Positions 1 through 8,527 of a stretch of DNA of 64,000 nucleotides are shown here, piece after piece. Source of the stretch: an uncultured Clostridia bacterium (GTDB lineage Bacteria; Bacillota; Clostridia; UBA1381); assembly GCA_934462715.1 (NCBI GenBank), contig CAKSIJ010000004.1, positions 62,001 through 126,000 on the forward strand. Reading direction: 5' to 3'. The translations under genes were made by a program, and so were the position numbers. Positions within the stretch are counted from its first letter, which is position 1, and every line of letters starts with the position of its first letter. The notes under the pieces are model-generated. The model searched no databases and was not told the DNA's origin. It was given only the letters and a program-made list of their open reading frames with translations.

Positions 1-130
1 GAGTGATTGTGTTATCCTCTGTAAGACAACCGTCGTCCCACTTTCCGTCTTTGTAGTTTGACACATATCTTTTATCGGTTTTTATGTATGAAAAGCCGAT
101 ATTGCTCCAATCAATGTTTTTCTTTTCCAT
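1..130 (-). CDS. ilvE: Branched-chain amino acid aminotransferase, N-terminal fragment
   Basis: Only the first 43 codons lie in the window; the gene runs off the left edge. The reverse-strand translation starts MEKKNIDWSNIGF and continues through YIKTDKRYVSNYKDGKWDDG, the characteristic N-terminus of the long (about 340 aa) clostridial branched-chain aminotransferases, PLP enzymes that interconvert Leu/Ile/Val and their keto acids. The start ATG at 130-128 is preceded by GGAGAGG about 11 nt upstream. The pyridoxal-binding lysine and other catalytic residues are outside the window, so the assignment rests on the N-terminal signature alone. Confidence 0.8.
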   Translation of the reverse strand, partial: MEKKNIDWSNIGFSYIKTDKRYVSNYKDGKWDDGCLTEDNTIT

Positions 131-161
131 CAGTAATCATTCCTCTCCAAATTGATTAGTC

Positions 162-183
162 AAAAAAGTAGTTGTAAAGCTAC
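162..183 (-). terminator. Weak candidate terminator after rhaB
   Basis: On the minus strand GTAG-ctttacaa-CTAC is followed directly by six T. The stem is only 4-5 bp, so termination would be weak; read-through from rhaB into the aminotransferase gene is possible. Confidence 0.3.
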
Positions 184-212
184 GTTTTTACAGGCTAATA
201 ACTCAAAATAAA

Positions 213-1703
213 TTAGTTTGTTTTGCTTACGATTTTTTTCCACTGTTCGTATGCAGCGTCCCATTCGCCGGAATCCTGCGGCTCGTAAACCGCAATGTCA
301 AAGGAGTTTTTAACAATTTTTCTGCCCTCGTTAAGATCCTTTATTGCTCCCGTTCCGATTCCCTGGACAATAACGTTACCTATGCTTGTAGCTTCAACAG
401 GCCCTGCGCTTACAGTCCTCTTTGTTGCGTTGGCGGTAAACTGGCAAATCATCTTGTCCTTAATTCCGCCGCCGACAATGTTTATAACGTTATACTTGTT
501 GCCGGTAACGTCCTCCATACCCTCAACCGTCTGACGGTATTTAAATGCAAGGCTTTGTGCGATACATCTGATGATTTCGCCCTTTGTTTCGGGTACTTTC
601 TGACCGGTTTTTTCACAGTATTCTCTGATTCTCTTTGGCATATTGCCGGGAGTCTGGAAAGCCGGGTAGTCGGGATCTATAAAGGACTCAAACGGCTTGG
701 CAGCTCTTGCCTGATTTTCAAGCTCGTCAAAGCTGAGTTCTTCACCCTCGCGCTTCCACTGTCTTTTTGATTCCTGAATGAGCCACAGACCCATAATATT
801 TTTCAAAAATCTTATTGTTTTATTAACTCCGCCCTCGTTTGTGAAGTTGTATTTCAAGGCTTCGTCCGAAATGTTCGGCTGCTTTAATTCAACGCCCATC
901 AGTGACCATGTTCCGCTTGAAATATAGATAAAGTCGTCTTTGTCAACAACAGGTACGGACGCAACCGCAGAACCGGTATCGTGCGAAGCAACCGCCATGA
1001 CCGGTATTCTTCCTACTCCCAATTCTTCCGATATTTCCTCGCGCAGTACTCCGACCTGTTCGCCCGGATAAATCATGGGCGCAAAAATGTTTGTCGGCAA
1101 GCCGAGCTTTTCCATTATACCTGCTGCCCATGTGTGCGTTCTTGAATCAAACAGCTGTGAGGTGGAGGCAATAGTGTATTCGCATCTCTTTTCGCCTGTC
1201 AAAAGATAGTTGAATAAATCGGGCATGAATAACAGCGTTTTTGCATTTTCCAGCGCAACATCGTCCGAAAGCTTTGATGAAAGCAGCTGATAAATTGTGT
1301 TGAACCAGTTAAATGCTATACCGGTGGATTTAAAAATTTCCTCTTTCGGCACATGCTTAAACGCTTCGTCATACATTCCGTCGGTTCTTGTATCTCTGTA
1401 GTGATACGGGTTTGATAAAAGCTTATCGTTTTTATCAAGCAGACCGTAATCAACTCCCCAGGTGTCGATACCGATACAGTCTATATCCGCATCGCCGGAA
1501 TTTACGCAGGCAAGTATACCCTGCTTGATTTCGTGGAACAATCTCATTACGTCCCAGTAAAAACCGCCGTTCATTGTTACGGGGTCATTTGAAAAACGGT
1601 GTTTTTCCTCAAGCGTTATTTTTTCGCCGTCAAATGTTGCAAGCATTGCTCTGCCGCTTGAAGCACCGAAGTCAAATGCAAGAAATTTATAATTCTTCTT
1701 CAA
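213..1703 (-). CDS. rhaB: Rhamnulokinase (FGGY carbohydrate kinase)
   Basis: Cytoplasmic kinase that phosphorylates L-rhamnulose to L-rhamnulose-1-phosphate with ATP, the second step of rhamnose catabolism. The N-terminal FGGY half has the ATP-site sequence FDFGASSGR near residues 8-17 and GIDTWGVDYGLLD near 77-89. The presumed catalytic Asp is in ASHDTGSA near residue 240, and IYISSGTWSLMG marks the second half. A TTG start at 1703 is chosen because GAAAGGGTG lies 6-7 nt upstream and the product then begins MKKNYKFLAFDFG like its relatives. A longer in-frame ATG at 1739 lacks an SD and falls inside a palindrome. The product is 496 aa, the usual size. No rhaA, rhaD or rhamnose regulator is adjacent, so the rest of the pathway must be elsewhere. 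Confidence 0.93.
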   Translation of the reverse strand: MKKNYKFLAFDFGASSGRAMLATFDGEKITLEEKHRFSNDPVTMNGGFYWDVMRLFHEIKQGILACVNSGDADIDCIGIDTWGVDYGLLDKNDKLLSNPYHYRDTRTDGMYDEAFKHVPKEEIFKSTGIAFNWFNTIYQLLSSKLSDDVALENAKTLLFMPDLFNYLLTGEKRCEYTIASTSQLFDSRTHTWAAGIMEKLGLPTNIFAPMIYPGEQVGVLREEISEELGVGRIPVMAVASHDTGSAVASVPVVDKDDFIYISSGTWSLMGVELKQPNISDEALKYNFTNEGGVNKTIRFLKNIMGLWLIQESKRQWKREGEELSFDELENQARAAKPFESFIDPDYPAFQTPGNMPKRIREYCEKTGQKVPETKGEIIRCIAQSLAFKYRQTVEGMEDVTGNKYNVINIVGGGIKDKMICQFTANATKRTVSAGPVEATSIGNVIVQGIGTGAIKDLNEGRKIVKNSFDIAVYEPQDSGEWDAAYEQWKKIVSKTN

Positions 1704-1734
1704 ATTATTCACCCTTTCAGAGTATTTTTGTTTT

Positions 1735-1759
1735 GGCATGAGGGAGATGAACTCATGCC
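1735..1759. repeat. GGCATGAG palindrome between mscL and rhaB
   Basis: GGCATGAG-(9 nt)-CTCATGCC forms a perfect 8-bp stem. The same stem sequence recurs at 19985-20010 after leuS, and in degenerate form at 50510-50542 after the phosphoglucomutase gene. Here no T-run follows on either strand, so it is not a classical terminator. Confidence 0.6.
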
Positions 1760-1765
1760 TGCAGT

Positions 1766-1788
1766 TGCGGCAAAATATTTTCGCCGCA
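1766..1788 (-). terminator. Stem-loop downstream of mscL
   Basis: An imperfect palindrome of 23 nt (TGCGG...CCGCA outer stem, AAAA/TTTT inner) lies 8 nt after the mscL stop. It lacks a U-run, so it may protect the mRNA 3' end rather than end transcription. Confidence 0.35.
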
Positions 1789-1796
1789 GCAAAATT

Positions 1797-2201
1797 TTAT
1801 TGTTTATCTTTGAGCAAATCTCTTATCTCCGTAAGCAAAAGCTCCTCGTTTGACGGTGTGACTTCTTCTTCTTCTGCTTCTTCCTCGTCCTTTTGCTTTT
1901 CAAGCTTTGCTTTTAATGTGTTCATGCCCTTGATTACGAAAAATACCACAGCCGCAACAATCAGAAAATCGATTATCGACTGTAAAAATTGTCCGTAGGG
2001 GATAATCAGCTGCTCGTTTATATCTATTTTAAGATTGCTCAAGTCAACCTTTCCGGTTGCAAGACCGATTATTGGGGTCAGTATATCGGAAACGAGCGAA
2101 TTTACTATTTTTGTAAACGCACTTCCCATTATAACACCGACAGCCATGTCCATTACGTTTCCTCTTGCAATAAAGGTTTTAAATTCTTCGGCAATTTTCA
2201 T
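1797..2201 (-). CDS. mscL: Large-conductance mechanosensitive channel MscL
   Basis: Homopentameric inner-membrane channel that opens under membrane tension and releases solutes on hypo-osmotic shock. The 134-aa product has the family order: amphipathic N-terminus (MKIAEEFKTFIARGNVMDMAVGV), TM1 with GVIMGSAFTKIVNSLVSDI, an extracellular loop of about 25 residues, TM2 (FLIVAAVVFFVIKGMN), and a charged cytoplasmic helix with a run of Glu (EEEAEEEEV) before the conserved LLTEIRDLL end. The start at 2201 is preceded by CGGAG at 7 nt spacing; an upstream in-frame ATG at 2228 would add nine residues atypical of the family. It lies 64 nt after glyQS on the same strand and may be cotranscribed with it. 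Confidence 0.95.
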   Translation of the reverse strand: MKIAEEFKTFIARGNVMDMAVGVIMGSAFTKIVNSLVSDILTPIIGLATGKVDLSNLKIDINEQLIIPYGQFLQSIIDFLIVAAVVFFVIKGMNTLKAKLEKQKDEEEAEEEEVTPSNEELLLTEIRDLLKDKQ

Positions 2202-2265
2202 AATAATCTCCGTTCCGCCGCATGGCATAAATTATGTATATGCTGTTTTTTAGGCACTTGTGAGA

Positions 2266-3657
2266 TTAAAATGCAAGTCTTTCCTCGATGAACTTGTCAA
2301 GCTCCGCAATTTTAACTCTTACCTGCTCCATGGTATCTCTGTCACGAACAGTTACGCTCTCGTCGGCTTCGGAATCAAAGTCGTAGGTAATACACCACGG
2401 AGTTCCGATTTCGTCCTGTCTGCGGTAACGCTTACCGATTGAACCGGCCTCATCGTATTCACAGTTATATTTTTTTGAAAGCTCCTCATAAACCTTTTGT
2501 GCGCCCTCAGAAAGCTTTTTTGAAAGAGGAAGAATTGCAGCTTTAACCGGAGCGAGTGCCGGGTGCAGATGCATAACAACTCTCGAATCTCCCTCGCCCA
2601 AATCTTCTTCATCGTACGCCTCAACCAGGAATGCAAGCGCAACTCTGTCTGCGCCGAGCGACGGCTCGATACAGTAGGGAACATAACGCTCGTTTGTTAC
2701 GGGATCGATATACTCCATACTTTCGCCCGAGTGCTCTTGATGCTGCTTTAAGTCAAAGTCTGTTCTGTCAGCAACACCCCAAAGCTCACCCCAGCCGAAC
2801 GGGAATACAAATTCTATGTCGGAAGTAGCGTTTGAATAGTGTGAAAGCTCCTCGGGAGAATGATCTCTGAAACGTAAGTTTTCCTTTCTCATGCCGAGCG
2901 ACAAGAGGAAGTTCATGCAGTATTCTTTCCAGTAATAGAACCATTCCATATCCTTGCCGGGTTCGCAGAAGAATTCAAGCTCCATCTGCTCAAATTCTCT
3001 TGTTCTGAAAGTGAAGTTACCCGGTGTGATTTCGTTTCTGAAAGATTTTCCTATCTGACCGATACCGAACGGTACTTTCTTTCTTGAGGTTCTCTGAACA
3101 TTTTTAAAGTTTACAAAGATACCCTGTGCGGTTTCGGGACGAAGATATACAGTAGATGAAGAATCTTCGGTAACACCCTGGAAAGTCTTAAACATAAGAT
3201 TGAACTGACGAATATCGGTGAAGTTCTTCTTTCCGCACTCGGGGCATACTATGTCATGCCCGTTTATGTAATCAATCATCTTTTCGTTGCTCCAGCCGTC
3301 AACAGTAAGACTTTCGCCGTGCTTGAAAGCGTAGTCCTCGATGAGCTTGTCCGCTCTGTGACGTGCCTTACATTCCTTACAGTCCATCAAAGGATCGGAA
3401 AATCCGCCAACGTGCCCCGAAGCTACCCATACCTGCGGATTCATAAGTATTGCGCAGTCAACGCCTACGTTATACTTTGACTCCTGTATAAACTTTTTCC
3501 ACCATGCTTTTTTTACGTTGTTTTTAAACTCAACTCCGAGAGGACCGTAATCCCATGTGTTGGCAAGTCCGCCGTAAATTTCCGAACCGGGGAATATGTA
3601 TCCTCTGCCCTTACACAGTGCTACTATTTTGTCCATAGTTTTTGAAAGATTGTCCAT
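2266..3657 (-). CDS. glyQS: Glycyl-tRNA synthetase, homodimeric class II type
   Basis: Charges tRNA-Gly with glycine in the cytosol. The 463-aa product is the single-chain (alpha2) enzyme related to the archaeal/eukaryotic form, not the GlyQ+GlyS tetramer. Visible class II features are the motif 1 region (YGGLANTWDYGPLG), motif 2 with FRNEITPGNFTFRTREFEQMELEFF, and motif 3 with PSLGADRVALAFL. The C-terminal anticodon-binding domain runs from about residue 360. CKECKARHRADKL and CPECGKKNF provide paired cysteines that could bind zinc. An AAAGGA site precedes the ATG by about 11 nt, and the gene has its own promoter at 3734-3762. No T-box is visible in the 218-nt leader region. Confidence 0.96.
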   Translation of the reverse strand: MDNLSKTMDKIVALCKGRGYIFPGSEIYGGLANTWDYGPLGVEFKNNVKKAWWKKFIQESKYNVGVDCAILMNPQVWVASGHVGGFSDPLMDCKECKARHRADKLIEDYAFKHGESLTVDGWSNEKMIDYINGHDIVCPECGKKNFTDIRQFNLMFKTFQGVTEDSSSTVYLRPETAQGIFVNFKNVQRTSRKKVPFGIGQIGKSFRNEITPGNFTFRTREFEQMELEFFCEPGKDMEWFYYWKEYCMNFLLSLGMRKENLRFRDHSPEELSHYSNATSDIEFVFPFGWGELWGVADRTDFDLKQHQEHSGESMEYIDPVTNERYVPYCIEPSLGADRVALAFLVEAYDEEDLGEGDSRVVMHLHPALAPVKAAILPLSKKLSEGAQKVYEELSKKYNCEYDEAGSIGKRYRRQDEIGTPWCITYDFDSEADESVTVRDRDTMEQVRVKIAELDKFIEERLAF

Positions 3658-3733
3658 TTGTTATCCATTCCTTTCGGTACATTTATATCATAGGTTATTT
3701 TCAAATCACCCGATATATTTATATATAAGAAGT

Positions 3734-3762
3734 ATTCTATCAGAAATCTGCAAAAAAATCAA
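3734..3762 (-). promoter_or_regulatory. Predicted sigma-A promoter for glyQS
   Basis: On the minus strand TTGATT, a 17-nt spacer and TAGAAT lie about 75 nt upstream of the glyQS start. Confidence 0.65.
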
Positions 3763-3839
3763 TATATTTGATGATATTTCTTCATAAATCACAAATATTT
3801 TTTTGTTTTGCATTAATTTTGCGCTTATTTTGCGGGGTG

Positions 3840-3872
3840 AAAAAATTCCGTACCCAAAAGAATGCGGAATTT
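3840..3872 (-). terminator. Rho-independent terminator of the DUF975 gene
   Basis: AAATTCCG-(14 nt)-CGGAATTT followed by a T-run on the minus strand, a few nt after the DUF975 gene stop. It separates that gene from glyQS. Confidence 0.75.
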
Positions 3873-3877
3873 CAGCT

Positions 3878-4678
3878 TTAATTTTGTTCGTAGCAAAAGC
3901 TGTACTCGTTATTTTCATTTTTTTTGCTGATATACAGCTGCGTAAGCGTTGCCTGAATATACGGAGTTACAAAAATAAATCCGATTCCGCACAAAAGTAC
4001 GCCGAACAATATCCAGCCAAAGAAAGAGAGCTGCAAAACAAAGGTTTCAAATCTGCACCCTTTCATCATTTCTTCGCTTTTGGAAAGACAAGCTCTCCAA
4101 TCTGTCATGGGATTATCGGCAAGTATCCAATCGGTTAAAAAGTACGAATACGACTTCATAATCATAGGTATAATTCCGAAAGCGGACAAAGCAACAAGTA
4201 TTACAAAACTACCGTTGACTGTGCAAAGCGCAACCGATACCGCCAATGGGATTATGTAAAACAGACTCCATAAAAACAGCTTTAAGTCACGGACAAACAG
4301 CGTTTTTACAACGTTCATGTAATGCTCGCTTTTGAAAACATGAAATATCTCGTTGAAGTCAGCTCGGTCTGCCGCCGCATTGATGTAGAATCTTGTCTCA
4401 CCGACAACAAGCGGATTCACAAAGAAAACAGAAAAGGCAAAATTCAAAATAACCAGGAGCAAAACAATAATCAATGCCGGAATCCCTATAGCAGCAAGAA
4501 GCTCCGGCCGCTGCAAGACTTCGGAAACATTGTAGCTTCTGATTTTTCCGAATTGCAGACTGATTTGCGGAACCGCCTGGGATAAAACTCCAATTAATGC
4601 GCTTGCCGCAAGACACATCCAATACTTTCCCTTTAAAGCCGCTTTTGCACGGCTTTTCAATTCAACACGATCAATCAT
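3878..4678 (-). CDS. DUF975 integral membrane protein
   Basis: A 266-aa membrane protein resembling the DUF975 family, whose function is unknown. The N-terminus MIDRVELKSRAKAALKGKYW is typical of the family, as is the segment W.LADNPMTDWRACLSKSEEMMKG near residues 190-215. Hydrophobic segments lie near residues 18-36, 62-88, 130-155, 158-180 and 215-240, suggesting four to six membrane helices. SD GAGAGGG sits 8 nt before the ATG. It has its own consensus-like promoter (4758-4786) and its own terminator, so it is monocistronic. It is divergent from trxB, which says little about its role. Confidence 0.75.
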   Translation of the reverse strand: MIDRVELKSRAKAALKGKYWMCLAASALIGVLSQAVPQISLQFGKIRSYNVSEVLQRPELLAAIGIPALIIVLLLVILNFAFSVFFVNPLVVGETRFYINAAADRADFNEIFHVFKSEHYMNVVKTLFVRDLKLFLWSLFYIIPLAVSVALCTVNGSFVILVALSAFGIIPMIMKSYSYFLTDWILADNPMTDWRACLSKSEEMMKGCRFETFVLQLSFFGWILFGVLLCGIGFIFVTPYIQATLTQLYISKKNENNEYSFCYEQN

Positions 4679-4757
4679 AAAAAAATCCCTCTCATTAATT
4701 TTTTGTTATTATACTGCGCAGTCTTATAGACGCCGTAACAATAATTATCTATATTTA

Positions 4758-4786
4758 ATTATACCATATATATTATTATTTGTAAA
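4758..4786 (-). promoter_or_regulatory. Predicted sigma-A promoter for the DUF975 gene
   Basis: Minus strand: TTTACA, 17-nt spacer, TATAAT. It is divergent from the trxB promoter, with only 15 nt between the two elements. Confidence 0.7.
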
Positions 4787-4801
4787 TAATTAATTTAATA
4801 C

Positions 4802-4830
4802 TTGTAATTATTTTGATTTTAATGTATAAT
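4802..4830 (+). promoter_or_regulatory. Predicted sigma-A promoter for trxB
   Basis: TTGTAA, 17-nt spacer, TATAAT, ending 46 nt before the trxB start. Confidence 0.7.
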
Positions 4831-4876
4831 ATATGTTGAGAATTTTTTTAAAATTCATTAAGGGAGCTGATATTGA

Positions 4877-5788
4877 ATGTATGATATAATTATAATAGGC
4901 GGCGGAGCTGCCGGAATGTCGGCGGCGGTATATGCCGGAAGAAGCGGATTGAAAACGCTTGTAATCGAATCGGTGAGTGCCGGAGGGCAGATGAATCTGA
5001 CATATGAGGTTGACAATTATCCCGGTATATCCGATGAGCCGGCGGGCAGCGATTTGTCTTTTGCTATGAAGAAGCACGCCGAAAAGAGCGGCGCCGGATT
5101 TACAACCGAAACGGTAAAGGAGATAGAAAATGCCGACGGTGCAGTTAAAACGGTTGTAACGCGCAAAAACAGATATGATACAAAGACAATAATCTTTGCA
5201 ACCGGAGCGAACCCGAGGAAAATCGGAGCAGAGGGAGAGGACCGGTTCTACGGAATGGGCGTTTCCTACTGTGCAACCTGTGACGGAGCATTTTTCAAGG
5301 GTCAGGATACTGCGGTAATCGGAGGAGGAAACACTGCTTTTGAGGACGCCTTGTATCTTTCGCGCTTTTGCCGTACCGTATACCTTGTGCACAGACGTGA
5401 CGGCTTCAGAGCGGAGGGTAAAATGGTTGAGGCGGCAAAGAGTAACCCGAAAATAAAATTCGTATTGGATTCGACAGTCAGCAGGATTGACGGCGACAGT
5501 GCGGTGAACGGTATAACCGTTAAAAACGTTCAAAACGGCTCTGAGAAAACAATTGCGGTCAGCGGTGTGTTTGTTGCGATCGGAAGAAATGCAAACTCGG
5601 AGCTTGCCGGAAAATACGTTTATCTGGATTCTGAGGGCTTTATCGTTACCGACAGATATATGAGAACGAACGTTAAAGGAATTTTTGCCGCAGGAGATGT
5701 GCGCGATACACCTCTCAGGCAGATTATAACCGCTGCCGCAGACGGTGCGGTTGCGGCAACCTCCGCCATTCACTATATAAACCGATAA
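4877..5788 (+). CDS. trxB: Thioredoxin-disulfide reductase
   Basis: FAD flavoprotein that passes electrons from NADPH to thioredoxin in the cytosol. The 303-aa product begins with the FAD Rossmann motif GGGAAGMSAA (residues 8-17). It has the redox-active CATC at 132-135, a second nucleotide-binding motif GGGNTAFEDA near 150 and the NADPH-type HRRDGFRA. It ends with FAAGDVRD and the FAD-binding tail. The length is that of the low-Mr bacterial TrxB. SD AGGGAG lies about 10 nt before the ATG. rnr follows after a 55-nt gap, and no terminator is seen between them, so the two may be cotranscribed. No thioredoxin gene is adjacent. Confidence 0.93.
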   Translation: MYDIIIIGGGAAGMSAAVYAGRSGLKTLVIESVSAGGQMNLTYEVDNYPGISDEPAGSDLSFAMKKHAEKSGAGFTTETVKEIENADGAVKTVVTRKNRYDTKTIIFATGANPRKIGAEGEDRFYGMGVSYCATCDGAFFKGQDTAVIGGGNTAFEDALYLSRFCRTVYLVHRRDGFRAEGKMVEAAKSNPKIKFVLDSTVSRIDGDSAVNGITVKNVQNGSEKTIAVSGVFVAIGRNANSELAGKYVYLDSEGFIVTDRYMRTNVKGIFAAGDVRDTPLRQIITAAADGAVAATSAIHYINR

Positions 5789-5843
5789 CAGGCAGATAAA
5801 TGCAGACAATTAACAATTGCCAATAACACAAAACGGAGAAATT

Positions 5844-8090
5844 ATGGAAAGAAAAGAAAAAATACTGTCATATATCAACAGCAGAGAATATGTACCGTTG
5901 AAATATGATGAAATGAAAAATGTTCTCGCCGTTCCCGACGGGGACGAGGAGGAATTTAAAGCGCTGCTTTCGGAGCTCATTTCGGAGGGAAGAATTTTTC
6001 TTACGAAAAAAAACAGATACGATTCGTATAAGCGTGCCGGAGTGATAAGAGGAAAGCTGAGATGTGTTCCATACAACGGATGCGGATTTGTTGTTTCGGA
6101 GGAGGAAAATGTGCCGGATATATATATCCCCGGGTCGGAAATGCTTGACGCATATAACGATGACACTGTGCTTGCCGTTATAGATATTGCAAAAAATGAA
6201 AAAGGCAAGAACGAGGGACATATAATTGGGATAGCCGAAAGAGGAAACAGCCGTATAAGCTGTGTTGTAAAGTATTTAGAGGAGGGATATTATCATCTTT
6301 CGCCCGACTCTCCCAAAATCTTTGCTTCGGTAAGGGTAAAGGAGGAGGACGCACTTGGCGCAAAAGAGGGTGACAGGGTACTTATCGAGATAAGTGAATA
6401 CCCTCAGAAAAAGGTTATAATCGGTCATGTTGTCAGCGTGTTCGGTTCTGCCGATGAATTGAAGAGCAGAATTGACGCAATAATAACCGAACATTCGATA
6501 AAACGGGAATTTGATCCCGAAACCGTAAAAGAAGCGGAAAAAGTACCCAAAAGGGTGCCGCAAAAGGAAATTTCAAAGAGGCTTGATTTAAGGGATAAGC
6601 AGATAATTACAATAGACGGCGACGACGCACGTGATTTTGACGACGCAGTTTCGGTGGAGTTGCTTGATGACGGACGGTATCTTTTGGGAGTTCACATAGC
6701 CGACGTTACGGAGTATGTAAAGCCCGGAACGGCGCTTGATGCCGAAGCCTTTGAAAGAGGTACGAGCGTATACCTTGCGGACAGGGTGATACCCATGCTG
6801 CCCTTTGAGCTTTCAAACGAAATGTGCAGTCTTAAGCCGCACGTAAACAGGCTTGCCTTGTCGGTGTTTATGAAAATATCGGAAAACGGTGAAATCGAAT
6901 TTGACAGGCTCGTGAAATCGGTTATACGCTCCGCCGAGAGAATGACCTATAACATTACGGCGGATATTCTTGAAAACAGCGAGAGCAGGTATAAAAGAAA
7001 ATATGCAAAAATTATGCCTATGCTTGAAAATATGAAAAAGCTTTCACAAATACTTTTTGAACGCCGCCAAAAAAGAGGAAGCATTAATTTCGATTTCCCC
7101 GAAGCAAAAATCATATGCGATGAAAAAGGTCAGCCGGTTGATGTTGTAAAGACCGGAAGAAAAATATCTCATAAAATCATAGAGGAATTTATGCTTGCGG
7201 CAAATGAAACGGTTGCGGAGCTTGCGTTTTGGGCGGAGCTGCCCTTTGTATACAGAGTCCACGAGCCGCCGACCGTTGAAAAAAGCGAGGATTTCAACCG
7301 GTTTCTTCATAATTTCAATTTGGGATTTAAAGGAAAAATCAATAAAGATCACCCGGTTCACCCGACGGAGTTTTGCAGGATTCTTGATCTGATAAAGGAT
7401 AAACCCGAGGAAATAATGATTTCAGCTTATATGCTGCGATCTCTCATGAAAGCCGAATATAAGTGTGAAAATCTCGGTCATTTCGGGTTGGCTGCAAAGT
7501 ATTACTGCCATTTTACGTCGCCGATCAGACGTTATCCCGACCTGATGATTCACAGGATTTTAAAGGAATTTATTGACGGTAAAAATACCGCGCATTTTGC
7601 CGGTGACGTAATCGCTGCCGCAAAACATTCAAGCGAAACGGAAACGGAAGCCGAATACTGCGAGCGTGATGTTGACGATCTGATGAAAACCGTATATATG
7701 CAAAGCTTTGTCGGTGCGGAATTTCCGGCTAAGGTTTCGTCGGTGACAAATTTCGGTATGTTTGTGCAGCTTGAGAATACCGTTGAGGGATTAATCAGGC
7801 TTGACTCTATGAAAGATGATTTTTATGAGTATAATGAAGCGGCAAAGAGTATAATCGGGGCACGCAAGGGAAAAAGCTATGCCGTAGGCTGTGATCTGAA
7901 TGTGGTTGCGGTTAAATGCGACATTCAGGCACGGCGCATAGATTTTGTGCGTGTCGGAGATTTTTCGGGCTCAGAAATCAAGGAGGAACAGAAAAAGGCT
8001 TTTGAAAAAAGCAAGCCGAAGAACAAAAAATCCAAACCGTATTTTAAATACAAGAAAAAAAGAAAATCGGCAAAGGGAAGAAAAAGATAA
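5844..8090 (+). CDS. rnr: Ribonuclease R
   Basis: Processive 3'-5' exoribonuclease that degrades structured RNA and takes part in rRNA quality control and trans-translation. The 748-aa product starts MERKEKILSYINS and has an N-terminal winged-helix/cold-shock region (about 1-220). The RNB catalytic domain has its metal-binding aspartates in DGDDARDFDDAV near 255-268, and GLAAKYYCHFTSPIRRYPDL marks the domain end. An S1 domain spans about 626-705 (KVSSVTNFGMFVQLEN), followed by a Lys-rich tail (KPKNKKSKP...KKKRKS) typical of RNase R. The ATG at 5844 has GGAG five nt upstream; an in-frame start at 5817 would precede this SD. The gene ends at a bidirectional terminator. smpB and ssrA, often neighbours of rnr in Firmicutes, are not here. 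Confidence 0.95.
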   Translation: MERKEKILSYINSREYVPLKYDEMKNVLAVPDGDEEEFKALLSELISEGRIFLTKKNRYDSYKRAGVIRGKLRCVPYNGCGFVVSEEENVPDIYIPGSEMLDAYNDDTVLAVIDIAKNEKGKNEGHIIGIAERGNSRISCVVKYLEEGYYHLSPDSPKIFASVRVKEEDALGAKEGDRVLIEISEYPQKKVIIGHVVSVFGSADELKSRIDAIITEHSIKREFDPETVKEAEKVPKRVPQKEISKRLDLRDKQIITIDGDDARDFDDAVSVELLDDGRYLLGVHIADVTEYVKPGTALDAEAFERGTSVYLADRVIPMLPFELSNEMCSLKPHVNRLALSVFMKISENGEIEFDRLVKSVIRSAERMTYNITADILENSESRYKRKYAKIMPMLENMKKLSQILFERRQKRGSINFDFPEAKIICDEKGQPVDVVKTGRKISHKIIEEFMLAANETVAELAFWAELPFVYRVHEPPTVEKSEDFNRFLHNFNLGFKGKINKDHPVHPTEFCRILDLIKDKPEEIMISAYMLRSLMKAEYKCENLGHFGLAAKYYCHFTSPIRRYPDLMIHRILKEFIDGKNTAHFAGDVIAAAKHSSETETEAEYCERDVDDLMKTVYMQSFVGAEFPAKVSSVTNFGMFVQLENTVEGLIRLDSMKDDFYEYNEAAKSIIGARKGKSYAVGCDLNVVAVKCDIQARRIDFVRVGDFSGSEIKEEQKKAFEKSKPKNKKSKPYFKYKKKRKSAKGRKR

Positions 8091-8125
8091 CTTTTGCATT
8101 AAGTTTTTAGAAGGCATAAAGAAAT

Positions 8126-8158
8126 AAAAATTGCAGATGAAACTCATCTGCAATTTTT
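8126..8158. terminator. Bidirectional terminator between rnr and tRNA-Ser
   Basis: A perfect 15-bp stem (AAAAATTGCAGATGA with TCATCTGCAATTTTT, 2-nt loop) gives a U-run on both strands. It can end rnr on plus and the tRNA transcript on minus. Confidence 0.85.
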
Positions 8159-8165
8159 AACAATA

Positions 8166-8253
8166 TGGAGGAGAGGATGAGATTCGAACTCACGGAGGCT
8201 TGCACCTCACAACATTTCCAATGTTGCGCCTTCGACCACTCGGCCACCTCTCC
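8166..8253 (-). tRNA. tRNA-Ser(GGA)
   Basis: An 88-nt tRNA with the CCA end encoded. The acceptor stem GGAGAGG/CCTCTCC, anticodon stem CAACA/TGTTG with loop TTGGAAA (anticodon GGA, reading UCC/UCU), the long variable arm GAGG..CCTC expected of class II tRNA-Ser, and TTCGAAT in the T-loop are all visible. The discriminator base reads as U (T in DNA), whereas most bacterial tRNA-Ser have G. It has a perfect consensus promoter upstream and a terminator downstream. Confidence 0.95.
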
Positions 8254-8270
8254 GTATTGACAATGCACTT

Positions 8271-8299
8271 ATTATAGCATAAATATCGGCAGATGTCAA
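8271..8299 (-). promoter_or_regulatory. Consensus promoter of tRNA-Ser
   Basis: Minus strand: TTGACA, 17-nt spacer, TATAAT, an exact sigma-A consensus ending 18 nt before the tRNA 5' end. Confidence 0.9.
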
Positions 8300-8433
8300 G
8301 ACAAAACGGCAATTTTTTTGTTAATTTTCGGTTTTGCTGCGGTTTAAAAACAAAAACCGGGGAATAATATTTGTAATAATTGCGGCAATTGGGCTGTACA
8401 ATATAAATAAATTATTAACAAACCAATATATTG

Positions 8434-8462
8434 TTGACATCAACAAGTATTTGTGGTAGAAT
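8434..8462 (+). promoter_or_regulatory. Predicted strong promoter of the DUF1858 gene
   Basis: TTGACA, 17-nt spacer, TAGAAT. It is followed by a 60-nt leader with an imperfect 10-bp inverted repeat (CTTTTGAACA...TGTTTAAGAG) before the SD. Confidence 0.8.
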
Positions 8463-8527
8463 AAGCAATGAAATTAAACTTTTGAACATTTTCATATGTT
8501 TAAGAGCAAAGAAAGGTATGGTAAATT

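Noticed and set aside
1704..1739. The longer rhaB start (ATG at 1739)
   Set aside because: It has no SD, overlaps a palindrome and adds 12 residues not seen in relatives; the TTG at 1703 has a good SD.
4808..5809. A 333-codon open frame on the minus strand over trxB
   Set aside because: It is the antisense shadow of trxB; the product has no recognisable domain, and trxB has all motifs with its own promoter and SD.
8317..8380. CGGTTTT...AAAACCG inverted repeat upstream of the tRNA-Ser promoter
   Set aside because: Weak seven-base stem in AT-rich sequence with no adjacent gene end that would need a terminator.
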